A stretch of 64,000 nt of DNA from Aggregatibacter kilianii (GTDB lineage: Bacteria; Pseudomonadota; Gammaproteobacteria; Enterobacterales; Pasteurellaceae). The notes under the pieces are model-generated. The model was not told the origin of the DNA. It made no database searches and saw only the letters and a list, made by a program, of their open reading frames with translations. The DNA lies in assembly GCF_003129965.1 (NCBI RefSeq), contig NZ_NRCJ01000013.1:1-64000 (forward strand). The letters are read 5' to 3'. The position numbers were made by a program, and so were the translations under genes. Shown piece after piece: positions 32,982-42,885 of this stretch; position 1 is the stretch's first letter, and every line of letters starts with the position of its first letter.

Positions 32982-33683
32982 ATGAAAAAGAAAACTCTCT
33001 TATTATTAGGCACCGTATTATCACTCACCGCCTGTTCAATGAGTGAACTCGGTTTGAGTGATGACTCACCAAATTGGCGTCCCTATAAAGATATTGATCA
33101 ATCTACTCAATATATCTCTTTCGTTAGTACAACTACCGCATATGCGCAATCTCACCCGAATGAAACGCGTACGGACAGTGTAGGAAGAGCTTATCGGAAA
33201 GGTGCTCAAGGCGTCGAAGATTTAATTGGGAATCTGTATTACATTTACGATGCTCACGTCAATAGCATGGCAATATACTTTGGAACGGAAAATGCTAACA
33301 GTTTAAGCCCGCATCAAAAAGAAGATGTAAACAAACTTGCAAAAGCGAAGAAAATCGATTTCTATGAGTTTGGTAAGGGACGACTTGCCCATGCAGAATT
33401 TACGGCGAAAAAATCAATGTGTACTGATTTTAATGGTAAAAATGGTGTAAAAGTTAAAATGGCAACGAATTATTACCAAGACTACGATAACTATTACACG
33501 ATTTTATTAAGTGCCACGATTTCTAAGCAAGATATCAAGGATATGAATTATAAACCTTTAGTGACGGGGAGTAGCGCCTTTGTCGCCGAAAGCAAGAAGC
33601 ATGAAGCGAAACAAGGGCAACAATTGGCGTTAGCTAACTTAAAAGAAAAAGCGACTATCTTTACTAACATTATTTGTCGCTAG
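32982..33683 (+). CDS. Unrecognised lipoprotein, 233 aa
   Basis: The signal peptide ends in lipobox SLTAC (Cys18). The mature part starts SMSELGLSDDSPNWRPYKDID. It contains a long mixed alpha/beta domain with two further cysteines (MCTDF, ICR at the C-terminus) that could form a disulfide. No family is recognised. It stands alone between two paired-uptake-sequence terminators. It is probably anchored in the outer membrane because there is no Asp after the lipidated Cys (inference). Confidence 0.75.
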   Translation: MKKKTLLLLGTVLSLTACSMSELGLSDDSPNWRPYKDIDQSTQYISFVSTTTAYAQSHPNETRTDSVGRAYRKGAQGVEDLIGNLYYIYDAHVNSMAIYFGTENANSLSPHQKEDVNKLAKAKKIDFYEFGKGRLAHAEFTAKKSMCTDFNGKNGVKVKMATNYYQDYDNYYTILLSATISKQDIKDMNYKPLVTGSSAFVAESKKHEAKQGQQLALANLKEKATIFTNIICR

Positions 33684-33691
33684 AAAAGCTG

Positions 33692-33734
33692 AAGTGCGGT
33701 CACAAAAAACGTTTTTTAAAATGACCGCACTTTT
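33692..33734. terminator. Bidirectional terminator from paired uptake sequences
   Basis: AAGTGCGGTCA (33692-33702) and TGACCGCACTT (33722-33732) form an 11-bp stem. Internal ACAAAAAACGTTTTTT can pair further. T-tracts lie in both directions. It separates the lipoprotein gene from convergent plsB. Confidence 0.85.
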
Positions 33735-33744
33735 ATGTTGTTAA

Positions 33745-36183
33745 TTAATTCTCGTCATGTTCCTTTTCTTCCACTTTCGTCACTGCGCCGTTAATGGTTA
33801 AGCAAATTTCGGTGGAAATGAGGTGGGTGAGAATATCTGCCAATTCCTGTAATTTCTCCGTATTGGCGGTGCCGCTTTCATTGAAATAGCCCTGATCTTT
33901 CAAGCTGTTGGTAAATGCCGAGAAGACCGCTTTATCAAAGAATTCCGGTGCATTAATGCCATGCAGAACGGACAAACGTTGCGCGACAGATTGGCTTTCT
34001 TTTTCCAGATTTGCACGGGATATCAACGGGTTATTTTGCAGTAAGTTCACGGTAATGTAATAGCGTTGCAAAATTTCGCGCACGCCCGCCGACCAAAGTT
34101 GAAGCATCCGAATATTAGGCTTGTTAATCGCCAGCATATTTTCATTGCGTTTAATGATATTTTGCCGTTGCAGTTCGGCAATAATTTGTTCTACCCGTTC
34201 GCTTAATTGTTCCTGGCTGAAATGTAAGAACAATTCGCTACGCAAGAACGGATAAATTTTCAACACCGCATCCAATACCAGATTTTTCTGAATGGCTTCA
34301 TAATGCAATACAATACTCGCTACTAAGGACGGCAATACAAATAAATGCTGGATATTGTTGCGGTAATAGGTCATTAACACCGCTGAAGAACGTTCCAAGC
34401 GCACGATTTCACCGAAATTGTCTTTTTCCAGCAAGATGCCCACACGATCAAGACTTAACACATGATCCAGCATGATTTCCGGGTTTTCCGTCGGCACCAC
34501 CACATCGTCGGAATAAGGCGCGTTTTGCAGGAATTGTTGATAGCTGGAAAGCTGTTCCAATAATTGTTCGCGGGACAAAGCGCGCTGACGGGAAGATAAT
34601 AACGCCGTGCCGGTCAGGTTCATCGCATTGACCGCAGCGGCTTTATTAATGTTTACCATCACTTGATTGGAAACGGCATCTACCGCTTTGTTAAACCATT
34701 GCGGGCGATCTTCCAAAGGTTCTTTCCATTCCGGGAAATGGTGGTTCAAATAGTTGCTTAACGTGATCGGTTCACCGAAATTCACATAGCCTTTGCCTAA
34801 ATTGCGCAATTTCTTAATCACGCGCAACACCAAGCCGGCATTTTCTTTTTCTTTCGCCGCGCCGCGCAATTCTTTCGCGTAAGTGTCCACTTCTAAAACG
34901 TGTTCATAGCCCACATACACCGGTACCACGGTAATGGAACGGCTCTGTTGCTGTTGTAATGCCTGTAGGGTCATAGACATCATGCCGGTTTTAGGTGCCA
35001 GCAGGCGCCCGGTGCGGGAGCGACCGCCTTCAATAAAATATTCCACCGAATAGCCACGATGGAACAATTCCGCCAAATATTCACGGAAAATAGTGGAATA
35101 TAAACGGTTACCTTTGAACGTACGTCGAATGAAAAACGCCCCACCGCGACGGAACATACCGCCCACCGGCCAGAAATTCAGGTTAATCCCTGCGGCAATA
35201 TGGGGCGGCACCAAGCCTTGGTGATATAGCACATAAGACAGCAATAAATAGTCAATATGGCTACGGTGGCAAGGCACATAGACGATTTCATGCCCTTCCA
35301 ACGCCAGTTTGCGCACGCGATCGGCATTTTCCACTTCAATGCCTTGATACAACTTATTCCACAACCAACGCAGGAAACGATCCGCTACGCGTAAGCCTTC
35401 GTAACTGACGTTTGCGGCAATTTCATCAAGAATTTTCTCCGCTTCTTTACGGGCTTTTTCCACGCTGATATTTTTGCTTTTCGCTTCATCTTCAATAGCG
35501 GCCAAAATCACAGGTTGTTGCAATAACTTATTGAACATCGCCTGACGATTGGGCAAGCGCGGACCTGTAGCGGAAATTCGCTGTTTTGCAAAGTGCATTT
35601 TGGCTACGCGGGCTAATTTTTGTGCGATTTTTTGGTCGAACCCATGTTCACGCGCCATATAACGCAACGATACCGCTTGTGAAAAGCGCACGAAGGTATC
35701 GCGTCCGAACCACAGTGCCGCAATGGTTTTTTGCAAGCCGTTTAATAGGCGTAAATTCGGCAAGCCCGATTTATCTTCACGCCCCGGCGCACGCCCCCAT
35801 AACACGGAAACCGGGATCAATTGCACATCCAAATCAGAGGAAGTGCGGTGTAATTCCAGATATTTATTAAAAATCGCCGTGGTTTCTTTTTTTGCGCCTT
35901 TAGACTTAAAGAAACTACGCCCCTCATCAAGAAACACAAAGCGTGGTAAGGCATTGCCGTTGATTTCATTTTGTTCTAAGGGATCCGGTAAGCCGACGCT
36001 TAAACAATTTTTGCGAAAAATGACAAAATCGGTTTCGGAGGTGTACGGTAAAACGTAAAGAATAGGTTGGGTAATATTGAGTTCCAATTCTTCAATGGGA
36101 TTATGGGGAATCGGATTATTCTTCACTAAAATCGACAATGGCAATTCAAGCAATTTTCGATAAGCATTCAAAAAAGCAGCCAT
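33745..36183 (-). CDS. plsB: Glycerol-3-phosphate acyltransferase PlsB
   Basis: This 812-residue enzyme performs the first committed step of phospholipid synthesis at the inner membrane, acylating glycerol-3-phosphate to lysophosphatidate. The catalytic HX4D motif is in [18 protein letters not shown], the substrate block in [19 protein letters not shown], and the third motif in [20 protein letters not shown]. Length fits the E. coli enzyme (807). It is divergent from lexA. In E. coli plsB and lexA are also neighbours, with dgkA between them. Confidence 0.96.
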   Translation of the reverse strand: MAAFLNAYRKLLELPLSILVKNNPIPHNPIEELELNITQPILYVLPYTSETDFVIFRKNCLSVGLPDPLEQNEINGNALPRFVFLDEGRSFFKSKGAKKETTAIFNKYLELHRTSSDLDVQLIPVSVLWGRAPGREDKSGLPNLRLLNGLQKTIAALWFGRDTFVRFSQAVSLRYMAREHGFDQKIAQKLARVAKMHFAKQRISATGPRLPNRQAMFNKLLQQPVILAAIEDEAKSKNISVEKARKEAEKILDEIAANVSYEGLRVADRFLRWLWNKLYQGIEVENADRVRKLALEGHEIVYVPCHRSHIDYLLLSYVLYHQGLVPPHIAAGINLNFWPVGGMFRRGGAFFIRRTFKGNRLYSTIFREYLAELFHRGYSVEYFIEGGRSRTGRLLAPKTGMMSMTLQALQQQQSRSITVVPVYVGYEHVLEVDTYAKELRGAAKEKENAGLVLRVIKKLRNLGKGYVNFGEPITLSNYLNHHFPEWKEPLEDRPQWFNKAVDAVSNQVMVNINKAAAVNAMNLTGTALLSSRQRALSREQLLEQLSSYQQFLQNAPYSDDVVVPTENPEIMLDHVLSLDRVGILLEKDNFGEIVRLERSSAVLMTYYRNNIQHLFVLPSLVASIVLHYEAIQKNLVLDAVLKIYPFLRSELFLHFSQEQLSERVEQIIAELQRQNIIKRNENMLAINKPNIRMLQLWSAGVREILQRYYITVNLLQNNPLISRANLEKESQSVAQRLSVLHGINAPEFFDKAVFSAFTNSLKDQGYFNESGTANTEKLQELADILTHLISTEICLTINGAVTKVEEKEHDEN

Positions 36184-36345
36184 AATAAATTTCCTTTTAT
36201 CTCGTTATTTTGCTGACTATGGAATAAATTTCGCGGTAGTTTAGCATAAAAATATCGCCCGATTAGTGACATCCGACACAATTCTAAGAGAAAGCGATGA
36301 TTCCCTTTATATTTCAACAAAAGAAAGGTTGCACCCAATTGCTTT

Positions 36346-36361
36346 CTGTATATAATAACAG
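36346..36361 (+). promoter_or_regulatory. LexA (SOS) box 1 upstream of lexA
   Basis: CTGTATATAATAACAG fits the CTG-N10-CAG SOS consensus with the preferred AT-rich centre. It lies 32 bases upstream of the lexA start, as expected for autoregulation. Confidence 0.85.
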
Positions 36362-36367
36362 TTATTC

Positions 36368-36383
36368 ATGTATAAAATAACAG
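36368..36383 (+). promoter_or_regulatory. LexA (SOS) box 2 upstream of lexA
   Basis: ATGTATAAAATAACAG matches the consensus except for the first base. The centre-to-centre distance to box 1 is 22 bases, like the tandem boxes before E. coli lexA. It overlaps the region just before the start codon. Confidence 0.7.
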
Positions 36384-36392
36384 GGTAATTTT

Positions 36393-37016
36393 ATGAAGCC
36401 ACTTACAGCAAGACAACAAGAAGTCTATGATTTTCTTAAACATCACCTTGAAACTACCGGTATGCCGCCAACCCGTGCGGAAATTTCTAAAGAACTCGGT
36501 TTTCGTTCCCCAAATGCAGCGGAAGAGCATTTAAAAGCATTGGCAAAAAAAGGCGTGATTGAAATTGTTTCCGGCACGTCACGTGGCATTCGCTTGTTGT
36601 TGGAAAGTCATACGGAAGAAGAATCCGGTTTGCCGTTAATCGGACGTGTGGCGGCAGGGGAGCCGATTTTAGCGGAACAACATATTGAAGGCACTTATCA
36701 TGTGGATCCGACTATGTTCAAACCGCAGGCGGATTTTTTGCTGAAAGTTTATGGCCAATCCATGAAAGACATCGGCATTTTGGACGGTGATTTGTTGGCG
36801 GTGCACAGTACCAAAGACGTACGTAACGGGCAAGTTGTCGTGGCGCGCATTGAAGACGAAGTGACGGTAAAACGTCTGGAGCGCAAAGGCTCCACAATCT
36901 ATTTACATGCTGAAAATGAAGAATTTGCCCCGATTGTGGTGGATTTAACCCAACCGACGCATTTCGAAATTGAGGGCATCGCCGTAGGTATCATTCGCAA
37001 TAACGCCTGGATGTAA
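36393..37016 (+). CDS. lexA: SOS repressor LexA
   Basis: This 207-residue repressor has a winged-helix N-terminus ([26 protein letters not shown]). The cleavage site is Ala88-Gly89 (VAAGEP), and the catalytic dyad is Ser123 (GQSMKD) and Lys160 (EVTVKRL). RecA-stimulated self-cleavage derepresses SOS genes. Two operator boxes precede it. The ribosome site is ACAGGGTAATTTT. Prophage element B's repressor lacks this protease fold, so SOS induction of B would need another route. Confidence 0.97.
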   Translation: MKPLTARQQEVYDFLKHHLETTGMPPTRAEISKELGFRSPNAAEEHLKALAKKGVIEIVSGTSRGIRLLLESHTEEESGLPLIGRVAAGEPILAEQHIEGTYHVDPTMFKPQADFLLKVYGQSMKDIGILDGDLLAVHSTKDVRNGQVVVARIEDEVTVKRLERKGSTIYLHAENEEFAPIVVDLTQPTHFEIEGIAVGIIRNNAWM

Positions 37017-37044
37017 AACACCTGAAAAAACAACCGCACTTTTA

Positions 37045-37072
37045 TTGCAAAAGCCCCGATTCAGTGTATAAT
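37045..37072 (+). promoter_or_regulatory. Promoter of the rpsF operon
   Basis: A -35 TTGCAA (37045-37050), 16-base spacer and -10 TATAAT (37067-37072) precede a long leader of about 90 bases (CTTCCACAAGATTGGTGACTGG region) before rpsF. The leader could hold the ribosomal-protein autoregulatory site. Confidence 0.7.
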
Positions 37073-37166
37073 TTGCGCCCTCAGTCACATCCGAATTAGT
37101 TCCTTGCTTCCACAAGATTGGTGACTGGTCTTACGTTGGAGGCTGATTAACCCGTAAGGAGCAGTA

Positions 37167-37544
37167 ATGCGTCACTACGAAATCGTGTTTATGGTTCATC
37201 CGGACCAAAGCGAGCAAGTACCGGGCATGATTGAACGTTACACCGGTTCTGTAAAAGAAGCGGGCGGTCAAATTCATCGCCTAGAAGATTGGGGTCGCCG
37301 TCAATTAGCATACCCAATTAACAAATTACATAAAGCACACTATGTGCTTATGAATGTAGAAGCGCCTCAACAAGTAATCGACGAGCTAGAAACGACTTTC
37401 CGTTATAACGATGCTGTATTGCGCAGCCTTGTTGTCCACACTAAGCACGCCGTAACCGAAGCGTCCCCAATGGTTAAAGCGAAAGACGAACGTCGCGCTT
37501 CAACTGAAGTTGAAACCAACGATTTTGAGGATGCTGAAGAGTAA
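37167..37544 (+). CDS. rpsF: 30S ribosomal protein bS6
   Basis: This 125-residue protein binds 16S rRNA with bS18 in the 30S platform. Typical start is [25 protein letters not shown]; conserved [21 protein letters not shown] follows. The C-terminal acidic tail is where E. coli RimK adds glutamates. The ribosome site is TAAGGAGCA. It is first in rpsF-priB-rpsR-rplI, with its stop overlapping priB. Confidence 0.97.
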   Translation: MRHYEIVFMVHPDQSEQVPGMIERYTGSVKEAGGQIHRLEDWGRRQLAYPINKLHKAHYVLMNVEAPQQVIDELETTFRYNDAVLRSLVVHTKHAVTEASPMVKAKDERRASTEVETNDFEDAEE

Positions 37545-37857
37545 TTTGAACATTGATAATCGTTTATCCATTATTGGCATTGTTGCCGGTAATCCTAAAC
37601 GACGCAAAAGTCCGAATGGAATTGAACATTGTCAGTTTTTACTGGAACATCGTTCAAATCAAGTTGAAGCGAATTTAACGCGACAAGCTTGGTGTAAAAT
37701 CCCGATTCAGATCAGCGGCAATCAATTAGTAGAAAAAACTCAAGGCATTACGGTCGGCAGTAAAGTCTTAATTCAAGGTTTTTTAACCACCCATCAGTTA
37801 AAAAATGGGTCAACGCAATTAGTCTTACACGCCGAGCAAATCGAATTTATAGATTAG
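37531..37857 (+). CDS. priB: Primosomal replication protein PriB
   Basis: This 108-residue OB-fold protein binds single-stranded DNA and works with PriA/DnaT in replication restart. The family blocks are [38 protein letters not shown] and [13 protein letters not shown]. The ATG at 37531 lies inside the end of rpsF, a 14-base overlap. A TTG at 37546 is an alternative start closer to the E. coli N-terminus. It is cotranscribed with ribosomal proteins, as in enterics. Confidence 0.92.
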   Translation: MLKSNLNIDNRLSIIGIVAGNPKRRKSPNGIEHCQFLLEHRSNQVEANLTRQAWCKIPIQISGNQLVEKTQGITVGSKVLIQGFLTTHQLKNGSTQLVLHAEQIEFID

Positions 37858-38100
<243 letters not shown>

Positions 38101-38115
38101 GAAGGGGAAGGTCAA

Positions 38116-38565
38116 ATGCAAGTAATTCTTTTAGATAAAATTGCACACTTAGGTAAAGTGGGCGATCAAGTAAATGTTAAATCCGGTTATGCCCGTAACT
38201 TCTTAATCCCACAAGGGAAAGCAGTTATGGCAACTAAAGCTAACATTGAACATTTCGAAGCACGTCGTGCAGAATTAGAAGAAAAAGCAGCTCAAGCATT
38301 AGCCGCCGCTGCTGACCGTGCAGCACGTTTAGAGGCATTAGGTTCTGTAACTATCGCTTCTAAAGCCGGTGACGAAGGTCGTTTATTCGGTTCTATCGGT
38401 ACCCGCGACATCGCTGATGCAATCACTGCTCAAGGCGTTGAAGTGGCGAAAAGTGAAGTTCGTTTACCAAACGGTTTAATCCGTACATTAGGCGAACACG
38501 AAGTGACTTTCCAATTCCATGGTGAAGTTTTCTCTCACTTAAACGTTGTTATCGTTGCTGAATAA
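38116..38565 (+). CDS. rplI: 50S ribosomal protein bL9
   Basis: This 149-residue protein has an N-terminal rRNA-binding domain ([36 protein letters not shown]), a long connecting helix and a C-terminal domain ([13 protein letters not shown]). It is the last gene of the operon, 15 bases after rpsR with ribosome site AAGGGGAAGG. Confidence 0.97.
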   Translation: MQVILLDKIAHLGKVGDQVNVKSGYARNFLIPQGKAVMATKANIEHFEARRAELEEKAAQALAAAADRAARLEALGSVTIASKAGDEGRLFGSIGTRDIADAITAQGVEVAKSEVRLPNGLIRTLGEHEVTFQFHGEVFSHLNVVIVAE

Positions 38566-38582
38566 TTTCGTTCTAAACAAAA

Positions 38583-38609
38583 AAGCCCGGTCATTGTGCC
38601 GGGTTTTTT
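38583..38609 (+). terminator. Terminator of the rpsF-rplI operon
   Basis: The stem GCCCGG/CCGGGT has loop TCATTGTG and is followed by TTTTTT. Confidence 0.88.
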
Positions 38610-38666
38610 ATTTGCTCATTTATGCCTTGTCGATACATCAAATCTTTATTCACTTTTCTATAAATT

Positions 38667-38682
38667 ACGATCCTGATCGCAA
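38667..38682 (+). promoter_or_regulatory. Competence regulatory element (CRP-S type) before dprA
   Basis: TACGATCCTGATCGCA has the TxCGA-N6-TCGCA layout of H. influenzae CRP-S sites. These carry C at a core position where ordinary CRP sites have T, and they require Sxy plus CRP. It lies 75 bases before the dprA start. dprA is part of the competence regulon in H. influenzae. Confidence 0.75.
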
Positions 38683-38756
38683 AATTGAGAACCTTTTTAT
38701 TTCTACATTTTTGTTTCATTTATAATCCCTCTTTTAAATACCGAGTAAGGAAAAAT

Positions 38757-39875
38757 ATGAATAAAAATTTAGAACTCTTACTACGTTTATTGCAAATTCC
38801 AAAGCTGGGACCCACTTCAATTCATAAGATACTTGCTCAAATCAATTTAACTGATCTACAGCATTACGATGCCTCTGCATTTCAGCAAATTGGTTGGAAT
38901 GCTCAGCAAATCAAAGCCTGGTTTAGGCCGGAACAACGTTATATTGAACCGGCGCTATTGTGGGGCGAAAAAGAAGGAAATCATATTCTGGATTATTTTC
39001 ACCCCGATTATCCCGAATTATTAAAACAAATTGAAAGCGCACCACCGGTATTGTTCGTAAAAGGTGAGCCAAGCGTATTATCGCATCAACAAATTGCCAT
39101 TGTCGGAAGCCGACAATGTTCAAACTACGGTGAATATTGGGCAAAATATTTTGCTACGGAATTGACCACTAACGGTTTCATTATTACCAGTGGACTTGCG
39201 CTGGGGATCGATGGCTTTTGTCATCAGGCGGCAGTGGATTTGAAACAGCCGACGATTGCAGTATTAGGTAGCGGTTTAGAAGAGGTTTATCCTGCCAAAC
39301 ATCGCAAGTTGGCACAGCATATTCTTGAGCAGGGTGGTACGTTGGTTTCCGAGTTTTTTCCGCTACAACCGCCCATTGCCGAAAATTTTCCACGTCGTAA
39401 TCGCATTATCAGCGGATTATCTTTAGCGACCTTGATTATTGAAGCGACCGAACGTAGCGGCTCGTTAATTACCGCGCGTTATGCCTTAGAGCAGAATCGC
39501 GAGATCTTTGCCTTACCCGGCAATATTCAAAGTCAATTTAGCCAGGGGTGTCATAAGCTCATCAAACAGGGGGCAATGTTGGTTGAGAACGTGGACGATA
39601 TTCTAGAAAATCTTGCACCGCAAATAGCATGGAAAAAACGCCCGCAAAAACGACCGCACTTTTCAGGGATCTCGAAAACGACATCTAATGCATTACCGCC
39701 GCCCATCACGCCGTCCCATCCCGAGCTATACAATAAGATCGGCTATAGCCCTATGAGTGCGGATGATTTATCCACGACGCTTAACCTGTCTATTGATCAG
39801 ATTCTTATTCAATTGTTAGAACTTGAATTACAGGATTTGATTGTCGGTGAAAATGGGTTATATCGGCGGGTTTGA
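38757..39875 (+). CDS. dprA: DNA processing protein DprA
   Basis: This 372-residue protein loads RecA onto incoming single-stranded DNA in natural transformation. A SAM-like N-terminus precedes the Rossmann-fold DprA core ([61 protein letters not shown]) and a C-terminal winged helix (about 310-372). The ATG at 38757 has TAAGGA 6 bases upstream. A longer frame would start in poorly coding sequence. The coding region holds an uptake core near 39652. Confidence 0.95.
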   Translation: MNKNLELLLRLLQIPKLGPTSIHKILAQINLTDLQHYDASAFQQIGWNAQQIKAWFRPEQRYIEPALLWGEKEGNHILDYFHPDYPELLKQIESAPPVLFVKGEPSVLSHQQIAIVGSRQCSNYGEYWAKYFATELTTNGFIITSGLALGIDGFCHQAAVDLKQPTIAVLGSGLEEVYPAKHRKLAQHILEQGGTLVSEFFPLQPPIAENFPRRNRIISGLSLATLIIEATERSGSLITARYALEQNREIFALPGNIQSQFSQGCHKLIKQGAMLVENVDDILENLAPQIAWKKRPQKRPHFSGISKTTSNALPPPITPSHPELYNKIGYSPMSADDLSTTLNLSIDQILIQLLELELQDLIVGENGLYRRV

Positions 39876-39913
39876 TTGGATAAAAAGGTTTTCGGATGAA
39901 AAAGTGCGGTCAT

Positions 39914-39937
39914 AAAAAACGCCGTTTTTAACGGCGT
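39914..39937 (-). terminator. Terminator after mreD
   Basis: The stem ACGCCGTT/AACGGCGT (39919-39937) has a short loop and TTTTTA on the minus strand. It ends the mreBCD transcript. Confidence 0.82.
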
Positions 39938-39952
39938 GACCATTCTTGTTAG

Positions 39953-40441
39953 TTAACCGATGCCCAGCTGACGGCGGATTTTTCTTAATAACAAAAAGAC
40001 CCAAGGCCAAAGAATTCCGCTTGCCAAGGCACCGAAAATCTCCTGCCAGTTAAAGGTGGCATTATGTAGCAGCAGTTCAATGAAGAAGATGCTCAGACGA
40101 ATCGCAAAGACTAATGCGACCACCAAAAGACTTTGCATCCACAAAGAGAGATTACGCAGAATGAGGTGGTACGTGCTGATTAAGTAGGCAAAAACCGATA
40201 GAACCAACGCATGAATTCCTAGTGTTGAGCCTAACACTAAATCCCAAATGACGCCGATAATAAATGCCCAACCGATACTGACTTTATGTGGAATGGATAA
40301 CGTCCAGTAAGTAAATACAAGCACGATCCATGCCGGCTTAAAGCTTTGGAAACCCACCGGCCAAGGGGCGATTTCCATCACCAGAGCGATAATAAAAACG
40401 GCACTTAGCACGAAACATTGGAAAATAAAACGACCTTCCAT
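39953..40441 (-). CDS. mreD: Rod-shape protein MreD
   Basis: This 162-residue membrane protein with five to six helices (FIIALVMEIAPWPVGFQSFKPAWIVLVFTYW...) is of the MreD family, an elongasome component with MreC and MreB. It ends in a basic tail (LLRKIRRQLGIG). Its start overlaps the mreC stop by one base. Confidence 0.93.
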   Translation of the reverse strand: MEGRFIFQCFVLSAVFIIALVMEIAPWPVGFQSFKPAWIVLVFTYWTLSIPHKVSIGWAFIIGVIWDLVLGSTLGIHALVLSVFAYLISTYHLILRNLSLWMQSLLVVALVFAIRLSIFFIELLLHNATFNWQEIFGALASGILWPWVFLLLRKIRRQLGIG

Positions 40442-41514
40442 CAGTCTTCCTCCCCATGGGGTTGTTCATTGGGCATCACCGGTGCCGGTGCATTGTTTTC
40501 CCCTGAAGCGTCCGGTGGTGTCGGCGGGGTATTCTCTTCCGACGTGTCGCTTGTACTATTTGAAGGTTCGCTATCTTCGGTCGGTACGACGGCTTTTTTC
40601 ACTTTGTTAGCTTCACTGCCTTGATTTTCTAAACGTTGTTGTACCGTTTTGCGCACTTCTTCCGGTGTGATGGATTTGGCTTTACGCATATCCTCGTTAG
40701 TTGGCCATAATAAAAGCACATAACGTAATTTATCGATGGACGCTAAAGGCTTGGCGGTAACGGTAGCAAAGTAATTTTGCCCGTCACGGGAAACAGACTC
40801 GACCACCGCAACAGGGTAGCCTTCCAAAAAGCGCCCGCCTAATCCTGATGTCACCAGTAAATCGCCTTTTTCTATGTCCACGGAACGGGGAACGTTGTCT
40901 AAGGTGAGTTCATCGCTGTGACCGGTACCACTGGCAATTAAGCGCACATCATTACGTAAAACCTGTACCGGAATGGCGTGAGTGACATCGGTAATCAAGA
41001 GAACTCGACTGGTGTTTTCACCCACGGAAATGATTTGCCCGACAACCCCTTTTTCATCAATGATGGGCTGCCCGACATAGGCACCGTCTTTTTGTCCTTG
41101 GTTAATCACCACTTGTTGACGATAAATATCGGTTTCGGCAGTGAGAATTTCGGCGATTTTTTTATATTCGTCAATGCGTAACGGTGAGTTCAACAACAAA
41201 CGTAAGCGTTGATTTTCCACTTTTAATTGGTCAAGCAACAACAAATCGGCGTTTTTTTCCCGCAGTTGTTCTTTTAACACTTTATTTTCGATTTGCAGTT
41301 TGTTGGTGTCCACCAAATTGTCGGATACGCCGTCCAGCACGGTGCGCGGCGTATTGGCTAAATAATAAAGCCCGCCGACCGCCGTTTCGAGAAAACCGCG
41401 GGTTTGAATCATGGTGGTGGTTTGACCGTCGGACAGGATTAAACCGATGGAGGCCGTGACGGCAAGAAAGAGCTTTAATCCTAGGGGAGGTGTTTTACCG
41501 AAAATGGGTTTCAT
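40441..41514 (-). CDS. mreC: Rod-shape protein MreC
   Basis: This 357-residue protein has one N-terminal membrane anchor (about 13-30). A coiled coil (about 70-105: VLKEQLREKNADLLLLDQLKVENQRLR) precedes the periplasmic beta-barrel domains. The C-terminal tail of about 70 residues is low-complexity, acidic and Pro/Ser-rich (about 290-357), longer than needed for the fold. It bridges MreB and penicillin-binding proteins. Confidence 0.93.
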   Translation of the reverse strand: MKPIFGKTPPLGLKLFLAVTASIGLILSDGQTTTMIQTRGFLETAVGGLYYLANTPRTVLDGVSDNLVDTNKLQIENKVLKEQLREKNADLLLLDQLKVENQRLRLLLNSPLRIDEYKKIAEILTAETDIYRQQVVINQGQKDGAYVGQPIIDEKGVVGQIISVGENTSRVLLITDVTHAIPVQVLRNDVRLIASGTGHSDELTLDNVPRSVDIEKGDLLVTSGLGGRFLEGYPVAVVESVSRDGQNYFATVTAKPLASIDKLRYVLLLWPTNEDMRKAKSITPEEVRKTVQQRLENQGSEANKVKKAVVPTEDSEPSNSTSDTSEENTPPTPPDASGENNAPAPVMPNEQPHGEED

Positions 41515-41532
41515 TGTTTAATCCGGGCTAAA

Positions 41533-41565
41533 TAAAAGTGCGGTCAAAACTTACCGCACTTTTTG
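41533..41565 (-). terminator. Paired-uptake-sequence hairpin between mreB and mreC
   Basis: AAAAGTGCGGT and ACCGCACTTTT form an 11-bp stem with TTTT on the minus strand. It would attenuate transcription from mreB into mreC, so mreB can be made in excess. Confidence 0.7.
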
Positions 41566-41581
41566 TGGTGTTTAGCTTAAA

Positions 41582-42637
41582 TTAAATTTCATCACTGAAA
41601 ATATCGCCGCCGTGCATATCAATCATGTCAAGCGCTTCACCGCCACCGCGTGCCACGCAGGTTAACGGTTCCTCTCCTACGATAGTCGGTACGCCGGATT
41701 CTTTCGCAAGTAAAACATCAATGTTGCGCAATAACGCACCGCCGCCGGTTAATACCATGCCGCGCTCGAAAATATCGGCGGCGTGTTCCGGTTGACATTC
41801 TTCTAAGGCGGTACGTACCGCAGAAACGATGCCGCTGAGCGGTTGACGGATGGCTTCCAACACATCGCGGGAAGTTAAGGTAATGGAGCGAGGCGCGCCT
41901 TCGGCAATGTTGGAACCGTGAATTTCCATTTCTTTGATTTCGCTCTCATCTTGGATGTAGGCGATACCGATTTCTTTTTTGATCCGTTCGGCAGTTTGTT
42001 CACCGATAATGGAGCCGAAGGTTTTGCGGATATAAGACACGATAGCTTCATCAAAGCGGTCGCCGCCGATGCGCACGGAAGAAGAATACACGATACCGTT
42101 TAAGGAAATGATCGCCACTTCCGTCGTACCGCCGCCAATGTCGATAACCATGGAGCCGGTTGCAGTGGAGACCGGTAATTTCGCGCCGATCGCCGCCGCC
42201 ATCGGTTCTTCGATTAAATATACCTCGCGGGCGCCGGCGCCGATGGCTGATTCTTTAATGGCGCGACGTTCAACTTGAGTCGCCCCTGCCGGTACGCAGA
42301 TTAACACGCGCGGGCTTGGGCGCATGAAGTTGCCGCTGTGTACTTGTTTGATGAAATATTGCAACATTTTTTCGGTGACAAAGAAGTCGGCGATAACCCC
42401 GTCTTTCATCGGGCGGATAGCTTCAATGCTTTTCGGCGTACGACCTAACATTTGTTTTGCTTCTTTACCTACTGCCGCAATGCTTTTTAATGAACCGCTA
42501 CGGTCACGGCGAATGGCGACGACGGAAGGTTCGTCAAGTACAATGCCTTGTCCTTTGACATAAATTAATGTGTTTGCCGTACCAAGATCGATAGAAAGAT
42601 CATTAGAAAATAGACCGCGAATTTTTTTAAATAACAT
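41582..42637 (-). CDS. mreB: Actin-like cell-shape protein MreB
   Basis: This 351-residue ATP-dependent filament protein directs lateral wall synthesis. Actin-fold motifs are phosphate 1 [13 protein letters not shown], phosphate 2 [16 protein letters not shown] and the adenosine loop [13 protein letters not shown]. The ATG at 42637 has GGAATTCC just upstream. A longer frame to 42676 is not conserved in the family. In H. influenzae, mreBCD are neighbours of the yddA/yidE homologues; here those genes lie 12-16 kb away. Confidence 0.97.
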   Translation of the reverse strand: MLFKKIRGLFSNDLSIDLGTANTLIYVKGQGIVLDEPSVVAIRRDRSGSLKSIAAVGKEAKQMLGRTPKSIEAIRPMKDGVIADFFVTEKMLQYFIKQVHSGNFMRPSPRVLICVPAGATQVERRAIKESAIGAGAREVYLIEEPMAAAIGAKLPVSTATGSMVIDIGGGTTEVAIISLNGIVYSSSVRIGGDRFDEAIVSYIRKTFGSIIGEQTAERIKKEIGIAYIQDESEIKEMEIHGSNIAEGAPRSITLTSRDVLEAIRQPLSGIVSAVRTALEECQPEHAADIFERGMVLTGGGALLRNIDVLLAKESGVPTIVGEEPLTCVARGGGEALDMIDMHGGDIFSDEI

Positions 42638-42885
42638 AGGAATTCCGTTTAGCTGAATTGAACAAAGAATGCTCACATTTGAGCGTCAAAAAAATTGTGC
42701 TAAATGTACCAAAAAATGCGGGGTTATAACAGAAAATTTTGTATAAATAAGGTAAAAAAATCCACGGGAAACCTTTACGTTCAAGGTTTTAGAGCCTGTA
42801 TTTAAGCCCTTGGGCATATCATTTCCCTTGCTTTAGTCAAAACAGGGTGTAAACTGACCGCACTTTATTTGACTGATAAAAAATT

